DNA of 64,000 bases from Humibacter sp049446075 (lineage in GTDB: Bacteria; Actinomycetota; Actinomycetes; Actinomycetales; Microbacteriaceae). The stretch spans positions 1,550,001 through 1,614,000 of the forward strand of contig NZ_JBMSEB010000001.1 in the NCBI RefSeq assembly GCF_049446075.1, written 5' to 3'. A program made the position numbers and the translations under genes. Numbering within the stretch: the stretch's first letter is position 1; every line of letters begins with the position of its first letter. Positions 43,090 through 52,443 of the stretch are shown piece after piece. A model generated the notes under the pieces. That model was not told where the DNA came from, searched no databases, and saw only the letters and a list, made by a program, of their open reading frames with translations.

Positions 43090-43749
43090 CTACGCTCCCT
43101 TCACTGCGTTGCGGACGAAGACGATGCGGCCGCGAGCGCCGGGAACCGCGCCCTTGACGAGCAGCAGGCCCTTGGCCGCGTCGACCGAGTGCACCGTGAG
43201 GTTGAGCACGGTGACGCGCTCTGCGCCCATGCGACCGGCCATGCGCATGCCCTTGAACACGCGGCTGGGCGTCGAGGACGCGCCGATCGAACCGGGCTTG
43301 CGGTGGTTGCGGTGCGAACCGTGCGAGGCGGAGACGCCCTTGAAGTTGTGGCGCTTCATGACGCCGGCGGTGCCCTTACCCTTCGAGGTTCCGACGACGT
43401 CGACCTTCTGGCCGGCCTCGAACGTGGCCTCGACGGTCAGCTCCTGGCCAGGGGCGTAGTCGGCGGCGTCCGCCGTGCGCACCTCGGTCAGGTGACGACG
43501 AGGCGTGACGCCCGCCTTGTCGAAGTGACCGGTGGCCGGCTTGTTCACCTTGCGCGGGTCGATGGCGCCCGTGGCGATCTGCACGGCGCTGTAGCCGTCG
43601 ACCTCGGGCGAGCGCACCTGCGTGACGACGTTCGGCGCGATCTCGACGACGGTCACCGGAATGAGCTTGTTGTTCTCGTCCCACACCTGGGTCATGCCGA
43701 GCTTCTTGCCGAGCAGACCCTTGACGGTCTTGGTCTCAGTAGTAGACAT
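43090..43749 (-). CDS. rplC: 50S ribosomal protein L3
   Basis: 219 residues; LLGKKLGMTQVWDENN, HGSHRNHRKPGSIGASSTPS and the W-loop region GMRMAGRMGAERVTVLNL. Confidence 0.99.
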   Translation of the reverse strand: MSTTETKTVKGLLGKKLGMTQVWDENNKLIPVTVVEIAPNVVTQVRSPEVDGYSAVQIATGAIDPRKVNKPATGHFDKAGVTPRRHLTEVRTADAADYAPGQELTVEATFEAGQKVDVVGTSKGKGTAGVMKRHNFKGVSASHGSHRNHRKPGSIGASSTPSRVFKGMRMAGRMGAERVTVLNLTVHSVDAAKGLLLVKGAVPGARGRIVFVRNAVKGA

Positions 43750-43759
43750 GGATGGACCC

Positions 43760-44068
43760 CTACAGCTTGATCTCGATGTTGACGTCGGCCGGCAGGTCGA
43801 GACGCATGAGCGAGTCGACGGCCTTCGGAGTCGGGTCGATGATGTCGATCAGCCGCTTGTGCGTGCGCATCTCGAAGTGCTCGCGGCTGTCCTTGTACTT
43901 GTGGGGCGAACGGATGACGCACACCACGTTCTTCTCGGTGGGGAGCGGCACCGGCCCGACGACCTGAGCGCCGGCACGGGTCACCGTGTCGACGATCTTG
44001 CGCGCCGAGGTGTCGATGACCTCGTGGTCATACGACTTAAGCCGGATGCGGATCTTCTGTCCCGCCAT
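43760..44068 (-). CDS. rpsJ: 30S ribosomal protein S10
   Basis: 102 residues; GQKIRIRLKSYDHEVID start and THKRLIDIIDPTPKAVDSLM. First gene of the superoperon. No rpsL-rpsG-fusA-tuf cluster lies upstream within the window. Confidence 0.99.
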   Translation of the reverse strand: MAGQKIRIRLKSYDHEVIDTSARKIVDTVTRAGAQVVGPVPLPTEKNVVCVIRSPHKYKDSREHFEMRTHKRLIDIIDPTPKAVDSLMRLDLPADVNIEIKL

Positions 44069-44627
44069 ATCTGACTCTCTCTCTACTGTTCAGGCGTCTT
44101 ACGGCGGTCAGGGCCGCATTGGACGCGTTCGCGTGTCAACGCTGTGTTGTCAACGCTTATTTGGGGCGCCACGTGGTGCCGCACCGCTGTTCATCTGTCA
44201 AGGGCGAACGGATGCCTCTGCTTGCGCTCAGGCATCCCTCGCCTCTCACCGACCCCCGCTCCCGGGCGTGTCGCCCTGGAGGAAAGCACATGGATATCCC
44301 ATGGGCTTGCGAATGTCGGTCAGCTTTTCGTTCTTCTACCCGCGGCCTAGCCTGAACTTCGAGGACACGATCCGCGGTCGGTACGACCCTCGGAATCAAC
44401 CAGCTCGAAGCGGCTATGCACTGCCTGGCAGTGATCCGGTGAGCAGCGCGGGGGCGCGCAGCACCGAAATGTTGAACCCCAAAAGCTTGCCAGATTTCGG
44501 GGGTTCGTGCAACTCGGGCGTGTCGCGGTCGACGACGCGTCTGGCAGCAATCTTCCGCACGGTGAGAATGTGCGGTCAGAGGCACATTATCCTGGGGAGA
44601 CGGTCGCGGCGCCGTCGGGGAGACAAA
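44069..44627. promoter_or_regulatory. Divergent intergenic region between rpsJ and the polysaccharide locus
   Basis: 559 bp with no credible gene. Three TTGACA hexamers read on the minus strand (complement at 44134-44139, 44148-44153 and 44196-44201), the first two inside a 14-bp-period direct repeat TGTCAACGCT. They are good -35 candidates for the S10 operon, though no matching -10 is obvious. On the plus strand TAGCCT (44348-44353) and an inverted repeat GAACCCC/GGGGTTC around 44475-44508 may belong to the wzc-like gene. Confidence 0.45.
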
Positions 44628-46358
44628 GTGACATTTCGGCAAGCTTTGAGCGTCATCTGGCAACGACGGCTTTTGATCATCGCCGTTGTCGTTCTGGCGG
44701 TGGCGGTGGCCGGCGTCTTCCTTGCGCGGCAGACGCCGGTGTACACGTCGTCCACGACGCTGCGCATGAGTGCGCTCGCGACGAGCGCGTCGTCCAGCGG
44801 CCAGATCGGCACGGCAGCTGTGGACTTCGATGCGGAGAGCATCACCTCTCCTGCCGTGCTCGACCCAGCGGCGAAGAAGCTCGGCGAGCCGCTGGCAGCC
44901 TCCGCCTCGTGGGGCGCGGCCTACAGCCTCGCCCAGGCATCGTCGCAGACGCAGGCGAACGTGATCACGGTCACGGTCAACGGAAGCAGCGCAGCGCAGT
45001 CGCAGGCCAGGGCGAGCGCCATCGCCACGTCGTACAACACCTACCTCAAGGGTCAGCTCGCGAAGGCGCGAGCTGCGGCACAGGCGCAGGCCGCCAAATG
45101 GAACGCGTCTGCCGAGGCCTACCAGGTGCAGGTCACGGCGAATCCGGCGAACTCGATAGCGCAGTCCAACCTCGCCAACGCCATCAGTTCGCTCGCCAGC
45201 GCGAACAACACGATCAACAAGATCGACAACGGCGGCGAGCCCCTCACCGTGACGAAGGCGGCAGCTCCTGGCGCGTTCCAGGGCACGAGCCCCGCGATCG
45301 CGTTGGCGGTCGCCATCATCGCCGGGCTTGTCGCCGGCATCGGCATCGCCCTCATCTGGGACGCGTTCGACGACCGGCTGCGCCCAGACGATGACCTCGA
45401 GGCACTGACCGGCGCACCGGCGCTCGGCGAGCTGAGCCTGGACAAGCGGATGCAGCGGCGCGGCGATTGGCTCCCGGCCGCCGGCAGGAAGCGCACGGCT
45501 CTGAACGAGGGCCTGCGCGCGCTGCGCACGACGCTCCAGGTGCTGCTGCCGCAGGGCAACGACGTCGTCGTGCTGACGAGCGTCGAGCCGGGGGACGGCA
45601 AGACGTTCATCTCCTCCAATCTCGCTCTCGCGTGGGCCAGGACCGGCAAGCGGGTCGTGCTCGTGGGCGGCGACCTGCGCAAGCCGGGGCTGGACGAGTA
45701 TTTCGGCGAAGTGGCGAACGGTCCCGGCCTTACCGAGCTGCTGCAGGCCGCCGCCGTGCACGGGTCGGCGCCGAGCGTCGACGAGATCGCCGCCAATCTG
45801 AACCGCACCAAGTTCCGCGGCCTGAGCATCCTGCCCGCCGGATCGGAGCCCTGGGATCCCGCCGACCTGCTCGCCGTCGACGGACTTGGCGAGATCATCG
45901 CCGCGCTGCGCTCCCTGTGCGACATCGTCGTGATCGACTCGCCGCCGGCCCTTGCGCTGGTGGACGCGAGTCTTCTGGCCGCGCATGCCGACGGGGCCGT
46001 TCTCGTGGCATCCATCAGACGCACGAGGCGCAAGCTGCTCGGCGAGACGGTGCACGCCCTTGCTGGCAACGGCATCTCGGTGCTCGGCGTCGTGGCCAAC
46101 CGCTCGAAGCGGCGCATCCCGAAGTCGTATTCCGCCTACTACGGCGGCTCGGGAGGAGCCGCGAAGCGCCGTCCGCCTGTCGCCACCACAGCCGAGGAGC
46201 AGGAGCCGGAAGCCGCGTTCGACTTCGACGAGGACTTCGTGAGTGAGCCGGCCGAGCCCGCAGAGCGGAACGTCGGCCGCGGGACGACGCGGAACGCTCA
46301 GCAGCACGACGACCGGTCGGATGCCCATCGCGGCTCCTCTGAGGACGAGAAGGTCTGA
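44628..46358 (+). CDS. Wzc/CapAB-like polysaccharide co-polymerase with BY-kinase domain
   Basis: 576 residues. TM helix about 15-34, a Wzz-type extracytoplasmic domain rich in Ala/Gln/Ser, second TM about 222-245, then a bacterial tyrosine-kinase-like domain: Walker A SVEPGDGKT (318-326), Walker A' VVLVGGDLRKP (343-353) and Walker B DIVVIDSPP (432-440). A tyrosine cluster (SYSAYYGG) lies near residue 505, followed by an acidic tail. The usual Walker A' is hhhDxDxR; here the first Asp is Gly347. Start GTG 44628 with GGGGAG 6 nt upstream; the longer frame upstream is non-coding in character. Controls polymer chain length and export; the downstream phosphatase is its likely counterpart. Confidence 0.9.
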   Translation: MTFRQALSVIWQRRLLIIAVVVLAVAVAGVFLARQTPVYTSSTTLRMSALATSASSSGQIGTAAVDFDAESITSPAVLDPAAKKLGEPLAASASWGAAYSLAQASSQTQANVITVTVNGSSAAQSQARASAIATSYNTYLKGQLAKARAAAQAQAAKWNASAEAYQVQVTANPANSIAQSNLANAISSLASANNTINKIDNGGEPLTVTKAAAPGAFQGTSPAIALAVAIIAGLVAGIGIALIWDAFDDRLRPDDDLEALTGAPALGELSLDKRMQRRGDWLPAAGRKRTALNEGLRALRTTLQVLLPQGNDVVVLTSVEPGDGKTFISSNLALAWARTGKRVVLVGGDLRKPGLDEYFGEVANGPGLTELLQAAAVHGSAPSVDEIAANLNRTKFRGLSILPAGSEPWDPADLLAVDGLGEIIAALRSLCDIVVIDSPPALALVDASLLAAHADGAVLVASIRRTRRKLLGETVHALAGNGISVLGVVANRSKRRIPKSYSAYYGGSGGAAKRRPPVATTAEEQEPEAAFDFDEDFVSEPAEPAERNVGRGTTRNAQQHDDRSDAHRGSSEDEKV

Positions 46359-46360
46359 CC

Positions 46361-47002
46361 ATGCCAGGCTCGACGTCATCCGACGTGGGAAGCCCCGGCG
46401 TCGAACGCGATGTGACGAGCATGCTGTTCGTGTGCACCGCGAACCAGTGCAGGTCGGTCATGGCCGAGGCCATCGCCCGTCGCAGGTTCGCGGGAGCTCC
46501 GTTCGTCTTCGGATCGGCCGGTCTCATCGAGGGCGGCAGGCCCATGCCCCCTAACGGTCAGCTCGTGGCCAGGGAATCGGGCTTCGACATGTCTGCTCAC
46601 GTCAGTAGGCGGGCCGCGGCGAGCGACCTCGGCGGGTGGGACGTCGTCCTCACCATGACGAGAAGTCACGCCCGTGAGCTCGTGGCCGCCGATCCGGGGC
46701 TGTGGCCCCGCGTCTTCACACTGCCGCAGTTCGTGCGGTGGCTCGACGAGCATCCACCCCGTAGGCATGTGCTGCTGAAGGAGTGGATCGAGCAGGAGGC
46801 CGAGGACCGCCCGCGCTCGGAGATGATCGGATCGAGTTCGGACGACGACATCGCCGACCCGGTCGACGGGCCACCCGATGCGTGGCGGGAACTCGTCGCC
46901 GAACTCAGCGATCACATCGACCGGCTGGCCGGGCACCTCATCCCGGGTGGCGGCTCTGCGCTCACGGGCACGGCAGCGGCGCGCAGCTCGAGGTCGCGGT
47001 AG
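46361..47002 (+). CDS. Low-molecular-weight protein-tyrosine phosphatase (Wzb-like)
   Basis: 213 residues. The P-loop C-X5-R is CTANQCR at 25-31, and the general-acid Asp is in DDDIADPVDGPPDAW. A 20-residue leader precedes the P-loop strand (MLFVCTANQ), so Met21 is a possible alternative start. Two nucleotides after the wzc-like stop. It would dephosphorylate the tyrosine cluster of the co-polymerase, the Wzc/Wzb cycle that permits capsule or EPS assembly. Confidence 0.92.
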   Translation: MPGSTSSDVGSPGVERDVTSMLFVCTANQCRSVMAEAIARRRFAGAPFVFGSAGLIEGGRPMPPNGQLVARESGFDMSAHVSRRAAASDLGGWDVVLTMTRSHARELVAADPGLWPRVFTLPQFVRWLDEHPPRRHVLLKEWIEQEAEDRPRSEMIGSSSDDDIADPVDGPPDAWRELVAELSDHIDRLAGHLIPGGGSALTGTAAARSSRSR

Positions 47003-47030
47003 GCGCCCTGCGGCACCACTGCTGCCACCG

Positions 47031-48128
47031 CTAGACGCCCATCCAGTCGGAGATGCGGGCACCGAATGTGGAGCCGTCGAAGACCTGGGCTCGCCGGCGG
47101 CAGGCATCCGCGTCGGCCTGAAGCGCCGTCTCGACCGCACGCCGCAGCTCGGCGGGGTCGGTGGAAGCGAACAGGGAACCGGTGACACCGTCGAGCACGG
47201 TTTCCGCTGCCCCGCCGATGGCATTCCCGACGACCGGCGTGCCTGCGGCCATCGCCTCGACCGGCATGATGCCGAAGTCTTCGATCGGGGCGAAGAAGAA
47301 GACCGCAGCCCTGCGGTACAGGGCGCGAAGCAACGCGTTCGACGGACGCGGCACGAACGTGACGCGCCCGGGATGCTCGGCCGCAAGAGCCGCCAGCCGC
47401 TCCCGTTCGGGTCCGTCGCCCGCGATCACGACGGGCAGGTCGGCCGCCACGCCCGCCGCGATCGCCAGGTCGAGGCGTTTGTAGGGCACGAAGCGGGAAG
47501 CGCCCAGCAGGAATCCGGCAGGCAACGCGTCGAGCACCGCCAGCTCGCTCGGCGTGAGTTCCTCGTCACCGCCTGGGAAGACGCTGAGGTCGACCGGCGG
47601 GTAGATCACCGTGCTTTCGCGGTCCCAGCACCGCTCGACCCTGGCGGCGATGAACCTGCTGTTCGCCGCGATCTTCACGGGCTCCTGGGCGCGTCTGCGG
47701 TCGATCGAACGCAGCGGGGCTGCGATCGCCCTGGCGAGCGCGCCGTCGCCGCGCTGGTCGATCTCGGGCTCCCAGATGTACCTGGCGGGACTGTAGGTGT
47801 AGACGAACTTCGGAACGTCTCGCTCCGGCCGTCGCATGCGCGCGTGATGTGCGAAGAGGTGGGTGCAGCACAGCAGCCAATCGGCATCCGCGACCGCGGG
47901 CAGCCTGCGCCACCACTCGAGCAGGAACGGCATCGACGCAGCCTTGTGCCTGCGCAGCGGGGTCTTCGCCAGCCAGCTCTCGCTGACCCGGCCCGCGCCG
48001 TACCTGTCTGGAACGTCGTCCCACGGGACGACGATGGGGGCGCCTGGGAAAGCCTCGGCGAGGGCATCCACAACGCGTTCGCCACCGCCCACCGACTCCA
48101 TCCACTCGTGCACGATGACACCAGTCAC
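47031..48128 (-). CDS. Glycosyltransferase family 4
   Basis: 365 residues, GT-B fold. N-terminal Rossmann start VIVHEWMESVGGGERVV (glycine-rich acceptor loop), the YTYSPARYIWEP stretch, and the C-terminal donor site with the E-x7-E motif EDFGIMPVEAMAAGTPVV. GTG start with GGGGGAG 5 nt upstream. Last gene of the minus-strand glycosyltransferase run; resembles mannosyl-/rhamnosyl-type GT4 enzymes. Donor sugar unknown. Confidence 0.9.
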   Translation of the reverse strand: MTGVIVHEWMESVGGGERVVDALAEAFPGAPIVVPWDDVPDRYGAGRVSESWLAKTPLRRHKAASMPFLLEWWRRLPAVADADWLLCCTHLFAHHARMRRPERDVPKFVYTYSPARYIWEPEIDQRGDGALARAIAAPLRSIDRRRAQEPVKIAANSRFIAARVERCWDRESTVIYPPVDLSVFPGGDEELTPSELAVLDALPAGFLLGASRFVPYKRLDLAIAAGVAADLPVVIAGDGPERERLAALAAEHPGRVTFVPRPSNALLRALYRRAAVFFFAPIEDFGIMPVEAMAAGTPVVGNAIGGAAETVLDGVTGSLFASTDPAELRRAVETALQADADACRRRAQVFDGSTFGARISDWMGV

Positions 48129-48180
48129 TGACGCTCCCCCGATCGCGCTCCGCCGCGCGCGGAGTGCTGCAACGCGCGCC

Positions 48181-49362
48181 TCACCTCAGCGGCTCCTGCG
48201 CGCGCGCAAGCAACGGTGCCAGCACCGCGCGGTATTCGGCGACGCGATCCGCCCAATCCGGCACGTCGACGGGCGGCGCCGTCGGCTGCCAGTGCCCGAG
48301 ACAGGCGGCGACGGCAGCGGGGAATGCGTCGGGCGCAGCGGTCGTCACCCGAGCCTCGTCGCGGAATCCCGCAACGGCCGTGCTCACGACCGGTCGCCCG
48401 ACCGCCAGGTACTCGTACAGCTTGAGCGGGTCGAGGCTTTCGGTGAACTCGTCGACGACGTGCGGAACGATCAGTACGTTCGCGTGCTGCAGGTAGCCGG
48501 GCACCTCGTCGCGCGGTCTCGCACCCGCCAGCAGGATTCGCGGATGCCCGCTGAGCCTTCCGGTGTTCTCCTGCGTCAGCGCGTTCGGGCCGACGAGCAC
48601 GACGGCGCCTTCGGTCAGCGCGTCGGCGGTTCGCACCACGAGGTCGACGTCGAGTCTGTCCTCATGCAGCGTACCGACGTAGAGCGCGATAGGGCCGGCT
48701 GGCAGGTCGGAGGGCCTTGGCACCTGGCGACGGTACCTGGCGACGTCGACCGCGTTGGGAATGAGCCGCACCGACCTATGGCTGCTCTTCGATCGTTGTA
48801 GACCGGGTGAGCAGACGACCACCTCGTTGCAGCGACGCAGCAGCTCGGCGTCGGCGTCAGCGATGCGCTCGTGTTCGCGTGCCCCGCGCTCGGCAAGCAC
48901 CCAGTCGTCCGTCACGTCGTACAGGCTCGGCCAGCCGAAGGCATCCAGAAGCGGCGACTGCCCAGGGTCGTTGATCCACAGCACGCCGTGCCGCCACCCC
49001 GAGCGTGACACCGCCCGCCGGATGCCTGCGCTCACCAGCTCGTCAGCCATGCGTCCGACCCGGCGCGGAAGCACCTTCGTCGGCTGGTACAGCCGCAGCC
49101 GTCCGTCGTAGCCGTCGGCCACACGCAGGCCTCGGCCGATCGACGCACGCCTGTGCGACGCGAGCGCGTAGAGCGGGTCGGCGGCCGGCTCGACGAACAG
49201 CACCTCGAGCTCGTCGTCGGCCCTGAGCAGACCGTCGATGAGGTATTGGTTGCGACGCCACACGTCGTCCCAGGGCTCGAGCGATGCGACGACCACACGC
49301 TTCGATCCCCGCGAGGCGTGCGCTGCGTCGTCGACCGGACGCCTCAGTGCCGTGTCGTTCAC
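48181..49362 (-). CDS. Glycosyltransferase (GT-B, GT1/GT4-like)
   Basis: 393 residues. SLEPWDDVWRRNQYLIDGLL at the N-terminus, YDVTDDWV mid-protein, and the donor-side motif ESLDPLKLYEYLAVGRPVVS, where a Glu of the usual pair is kept. Resembles enzymes annotated as GT1-like in exopolysaccharide loci. Overlaps the upstream triple-domain gene by ATGA. Confidence 0.85.
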   Translation of the reverse strand: MNDTALRRPVDDAAHASRGSKRVVVASLEPWDDVWRRNQYLIDGLLRADDELEVLFVEPAADPLYALASHRRASIGRGLRVADGYDGRLRLYQPTKVLPRRVGRMADELVSAGIRRAVSRSGWRHGVLWINDPGQSPLLDAFGWPSLYDVTDDWVLAERGAREHERIADADAELLRRCNEVVVCSPGLQRSKSSHRSVRLIPNAVDVARYRRQVPRPSDLPAGPIALYVGTLHEDRLDVDLVVRTADALTEGAVVLVGPNALTQENTGRLSGHPRILLAGARPRDEVPGYLQHANVLIVPHVVDEFTESLDPLKLYEYLAVGRPVVSTAVAGFRDEARVTTAAPDAFPAAVAACLGHWQPTAPPVDVPDWADRVAEYRAVLAPLLARAQEPLR

Positions 49363-52300
49363 GAGGCCGCCACTCGCGTCGCGGCAAAGCGGCGTCGTGA
49401 GGCGTCAGCGCGCGCAACCGAGTCGAGCAGCGCCACGGTCGCCGCCGTCTGGGCGGCCACTCCGAACTCCTGGCGCTGGCGCGACCTGAGCTCTCTGCCG
49501 TACTCGTGCCGCCGCTCCGGATCGGCGAGCAGACGGGAGATCTCGCGTGCCGCTTCGTCCGCGTCGCCCGGGGCGAAGAGCGCGGCATGCGGCACGGAGC
49601 CCACAGTTTCCAGGTGGCCCCCACCCGCCGCGGCGACCACTGGGAGACCGTGCGCCATGGCCTCGAGCACGGCGAGACCCAGTCCCTCTCTCGGGGTGGG
49701 TGCAACGAGCACCGACGCACGGCGCAACCAGTCGGACACGTCGTTCTGAAAGCCCGCGAACTCGACCGAATCGGCCACGCCGAGTTCTGCGGCGAGCGCG
49801 ATCAGGGCATCCTTCTCGGCGCCGTCCCCCACGATCACGAGACGCCATCCGGGCGGCCGTTCCGCTGCCGCCCACGCGCGGACGGCGACATCGGTCGCCT
49901 TCTCGCGCTCGAGCCGTTGCAACACGAGCAGGAACGGCTCGCGCACGGCGTCGTCGACGTCGGGAACCTCGCTCACCCCGGTGTGCACGACGACGCTCTC
50001 ACCCTCGATGCTGTCGGCGACGAAGCGCGAGATCGCCAGCTGGGCAGCGATCCGCCGGCGTGCAGCCGCCGCCAGGACTTTGTTGACGGCGTTGCTGCCC
50101 CTGCGCGCTGCGAAGTGCCGAACGCTCACGACCGGTGCACCGCCTGCGGCTCTGGCCGCGGCACCTGCCAGATCGGCGAGCGTCATGTGCGTGACGACGA
50201 CATCCGCGTCGGTCAACCGCCGAAGGGTGCGGAACGCTGCAGCAGCCGTCGCCGCCGGATGCCAAGCGATGTCCGCTGAACCGAGCGCGGCGCCCATGGT
50301 GTCGGGGCCGCCCCCGATGACGGTGACGCGGCATCCCTCCGCGGTCAGGGCGAGGGCCGACTGCAGCACGTAGCGTTCGACTCCCGCGAACGCCTCGGAG
50401 CAGACGACATGCACCACGTGCATCGGCCCACCCGGAGGCCTCACCGTGCGTCGCGGCCCGACAGCCCCCGTCTCGACGGCCACCGGCCCGTGCCGGAACA
50501 GTGCCGCCCGCCTTCGCGCAGCCGCCCCGCGCTCCCCGGGCAGAACGGATCCGCGCACGGCGGCGCCGACGAGCGTTCCTGCCCGGTAGAGCTGCCATCC
50601 CGCCGGCCCGTAGTGCTTGCGGATGTATCGCTCGGCGCTTCCGTAGAAGTGGCGTTCGCGCTGGCGCGGGTCTCCACCCGTGCCCCCGCCCTCGTGCGTG
50701 GCGGCGACGTCGGCGACTGCTATGTCCCAGCCACGTGACCGAGCTCTGCGCTGCCAGTCGGTCTCCTCTGCGTAGAGGAAGAACCGCTCGTCGAGCCGTC
50801 CGACCTCCTGCAGCGCCTCGCGCCTGAGCAGGAGCGCGGAGCCGATGGCGAAGTCCCGCCTGCGCCGCAGCCCGCCGAGGCCGACGGCCTCGATCCATGC
50901 GCCGGCGGGGGTGGGGAAGGGCCACCACACTCGCACCCCGGCGCCCGTCTCGGGATCCGTCTGGGTCGCGCCGACTGCTGCCCGCCGCTGTGCAGAATGC
51001 AACAGCTCGTGCATCGTGCGCACGCCTTCAGGGGAGATCCTGGCATCCGGGTTCAGCAGGAGTACGTCGCGCGTGCCCTCTCCGCATGCCTCGATGGTTT
51101 CGAGTCCGAGGTTGACGCCGCCGGCGAACCCGAGGTTGCGCCCGGCGTCGACGTAGCGCGCACCGTGGCGTTCGGCGAGCGTGCGCGTCTCTGGAAGCGA
51201 CGAGTTGTCCACGATGGTCACAGGCAGGCCGCTGCCCAGTTCGGCAAGACATCCCTCGAGCGGTGCGGGCGACCCGTACGCCACGATCAGCACGTGCGGA
51301 TCCTGCGCGGCGCCGGCGTCCCCTCCACCCAGGACCGACTCGTACATCGCCTTCTGCATGCTTGCCACGTTCTCCCAGGTGAATCGCACAGAGCGCTGCA
51401 GCCCCCTCGCCCGCAGGTCGGCCCAGCACGTGGGCTCGAGAGCGCGCGCGATGGCGTCGGCGAGCCGACGCGGGTCGGCCGACGGCACCAGCAGGCCCGC
51501 GTCGCCCACCACATCGGGGATCGCGCCCGTGTCGCTCGCGACGACGGGCACGCCAGACGCCATCGCCTCCACCGCCACGCGGCAGAACTGCTCGAGCCAC
51601 GTGGCGCGGGCCAGCGACGGCACGGCCAGCACGTCGAGTTCGCGGTACCGGTCTGCCAGTTCCGGCCCACTCGCGAAGCCGAGGAAGTGAACCCGGTGCG
51701 CCATGCCCAATTGCACGGACAGTGCCTCCAGCTCGGCGCGCTGCGGCCCGTCACCGGTCAGTCGCACCTGCCAGTCCTCGTGGCCGGCCGCGGCACGCAG
51801 CAGCACGTCGACGCCCTTGTGCGGCTCGAGTCGCCCGACATACCCGACGACCTTCGAACCGTCTGCGGGAGGCACGCGATCAGCAGGAGCGAACGTGCGA
51901 ACGTCGACGCCGAGCGGGATGTGGACGGCCGGACCTCCGAGTCCTTTGGCCGTGAGGATCTCTCCGGCCTCGACATTGCAGACGTATGCACCTGAGGCAC
52001 CATGGAGCGCTGCGCGTTCCAGCCATCTGAAGGGGATGGGAAAGCGCTTGCGGATGTTCTGCGCCGAGTAGAGGACGTACGGCGCGGTGGAGCGGCGCAG
52101 CCGCCCGATGAGCAGCACCTCGGCCGTGGCGAGAGAGTTGGGCTCCTCATGCAGGTCGATCAGGTCTGGCCGCTCGCCGATCGCTCGCCAGATGGGGCGA
52201 GGATCGTAGGCGAAGACACTCGGATGCCCGCCCACAGTGGCGGCGCCGCGCACGAAGTCGTCACCGCCCGGCTCGAGCGCGACGTCGCGGCCACCCTCGT

Positions 52301-52412
52301 TCCACACCTTCGACGACACGAGCTCGACATCGACGCCGAGGCGCCGCAGCTCCCGCTCGCGCTGCCGCCACGCGGACACTACCGCGTGGTGGGCGATGCG
52401 GAGCACCTTCAT
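49359..52412 (-). CDS. Triple-domain glycosyltransferase, GT4-GT2-GT4
   Basis: 1017 residues in one uninterrupted frame. Residues 1-365 are a GT4 (RIAHHAVVSAWRQRERELRR; GYVGRLEPHKG; donor site with EQFCRVAVEAMASGVPVV). Residues 372-625 are a GT2/rhamnosyltransferase-type GT-A domain (VLIVAYGSPAPLEGC; VDNSSLPETR; NPDARISPEG; DERFFLYAEETDW). Residues 664-1017 are a second GT4 (MHVVHVVCSEAFAGVERYVL; TPREGLGLAVLEAMAHGLPVV). Met664 (50423) could in principle initiate separately, but no convincing ribosome-binding site precedes it. One protein could add three sugars in sequence. Preceded by the polymerase gene on the same strand. Confidence 0.9.
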   Translation of the reverse strand: MKVLRIAHHAVVSAWRQRERELRRLGVDVELVSSKVWNEGGRDVALEPGGDDFVRGAATVGGHPSVFAYDPRPIWRAIGERPDLIDLHEEPNSLATAEVLLIGRLRRSTAPYVLYSAQNIRKRFPIPFRWLERAALHGASGAYVCNVEAGEILTAKGLGGPAVHIPLGVDVRTFAPADRVPPADGSKVVGYVGRLEPHKGVDVLLRAAAGHEDWQVRLTGDGPQRAELEALSVQLGMAHRVHFLGFASGPELADRYRELDVLAVPSLARATWLEQFCRVAVEAMASGVPVVASDTGAIPDVVGDAGLLVPSADPRRLADAIARALEPTCWADLRARGLQRSVRFTWENVASMQKAMYESVLGGGDAGAAQDPHVLIVAYGSPAPLEGCLAELGSGLPVTIVDNSSLPETRTLAERHGARYVDAGRNLGFAGGVNLGLETIEACGEGTRDVLLLNPDARISPEGVRTMHELLHSAQRRAAVGATQTDPETGAGVRVWWPFPTPAGAWIEAVGLGGLRRRRDFAIGSALLLRREALQEVGRLDERFFLYAEETDWQRRARSRGWDIAVADVAATHEGGGTGGDPRQRERHFYGSAERYIRKHYGPAGWQLYRAGTLVGAAVRGSVLPGERGAAARRRAALFRHGPVAVETGAVGPRRTVRPPGGPMHVVHVVCSEAFAGVERYVLQSALALTAEGCRVTVIGGGPDTMGAALGSADIAWHPAATAAAAFRTLRRLTDADVVVTHMTLADLAGAAARAAGGAPVVSVRHFAARRGSNAVNKVLAAAARRRIAAQLAISRFVADSIEGESVVVHTGVSEVPDVDDAVREPFLLVLQRLEREKATDVAVRAWAAAERPPGWRLVIVGDGAEKDALIALAAELGVADSVEFAGFQNDVSDWLRRASVLVAPTPREGLGLAVLEAMAHGLPVVAAAGGGHLETVGSVPHAALFAPGDADEAAREISRLLADPERRHEYGRELRSRQRQEFGVAAQTAATVALLDSVARADASRRRFAATRVAAS

Positions 52413-52443
52413 GGCTGGCCTGACGGTCGGGTGAGTGGTCCTC

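Noticed and set aside
43986..44627. Upstream extension of the wzc-like frame, or a small gene in it
   Set aside because: Runs back into rpsJ and has no ribosome-binding site or coding-like composition; GTG at 44628 has a good ribosome-binding site.
44157..46379. 740-codon minus-strand frame opposite the wzc-like gene
   Set aside because: Antisense to a well-supported gene, no motif, composition typical of a shadow frame.
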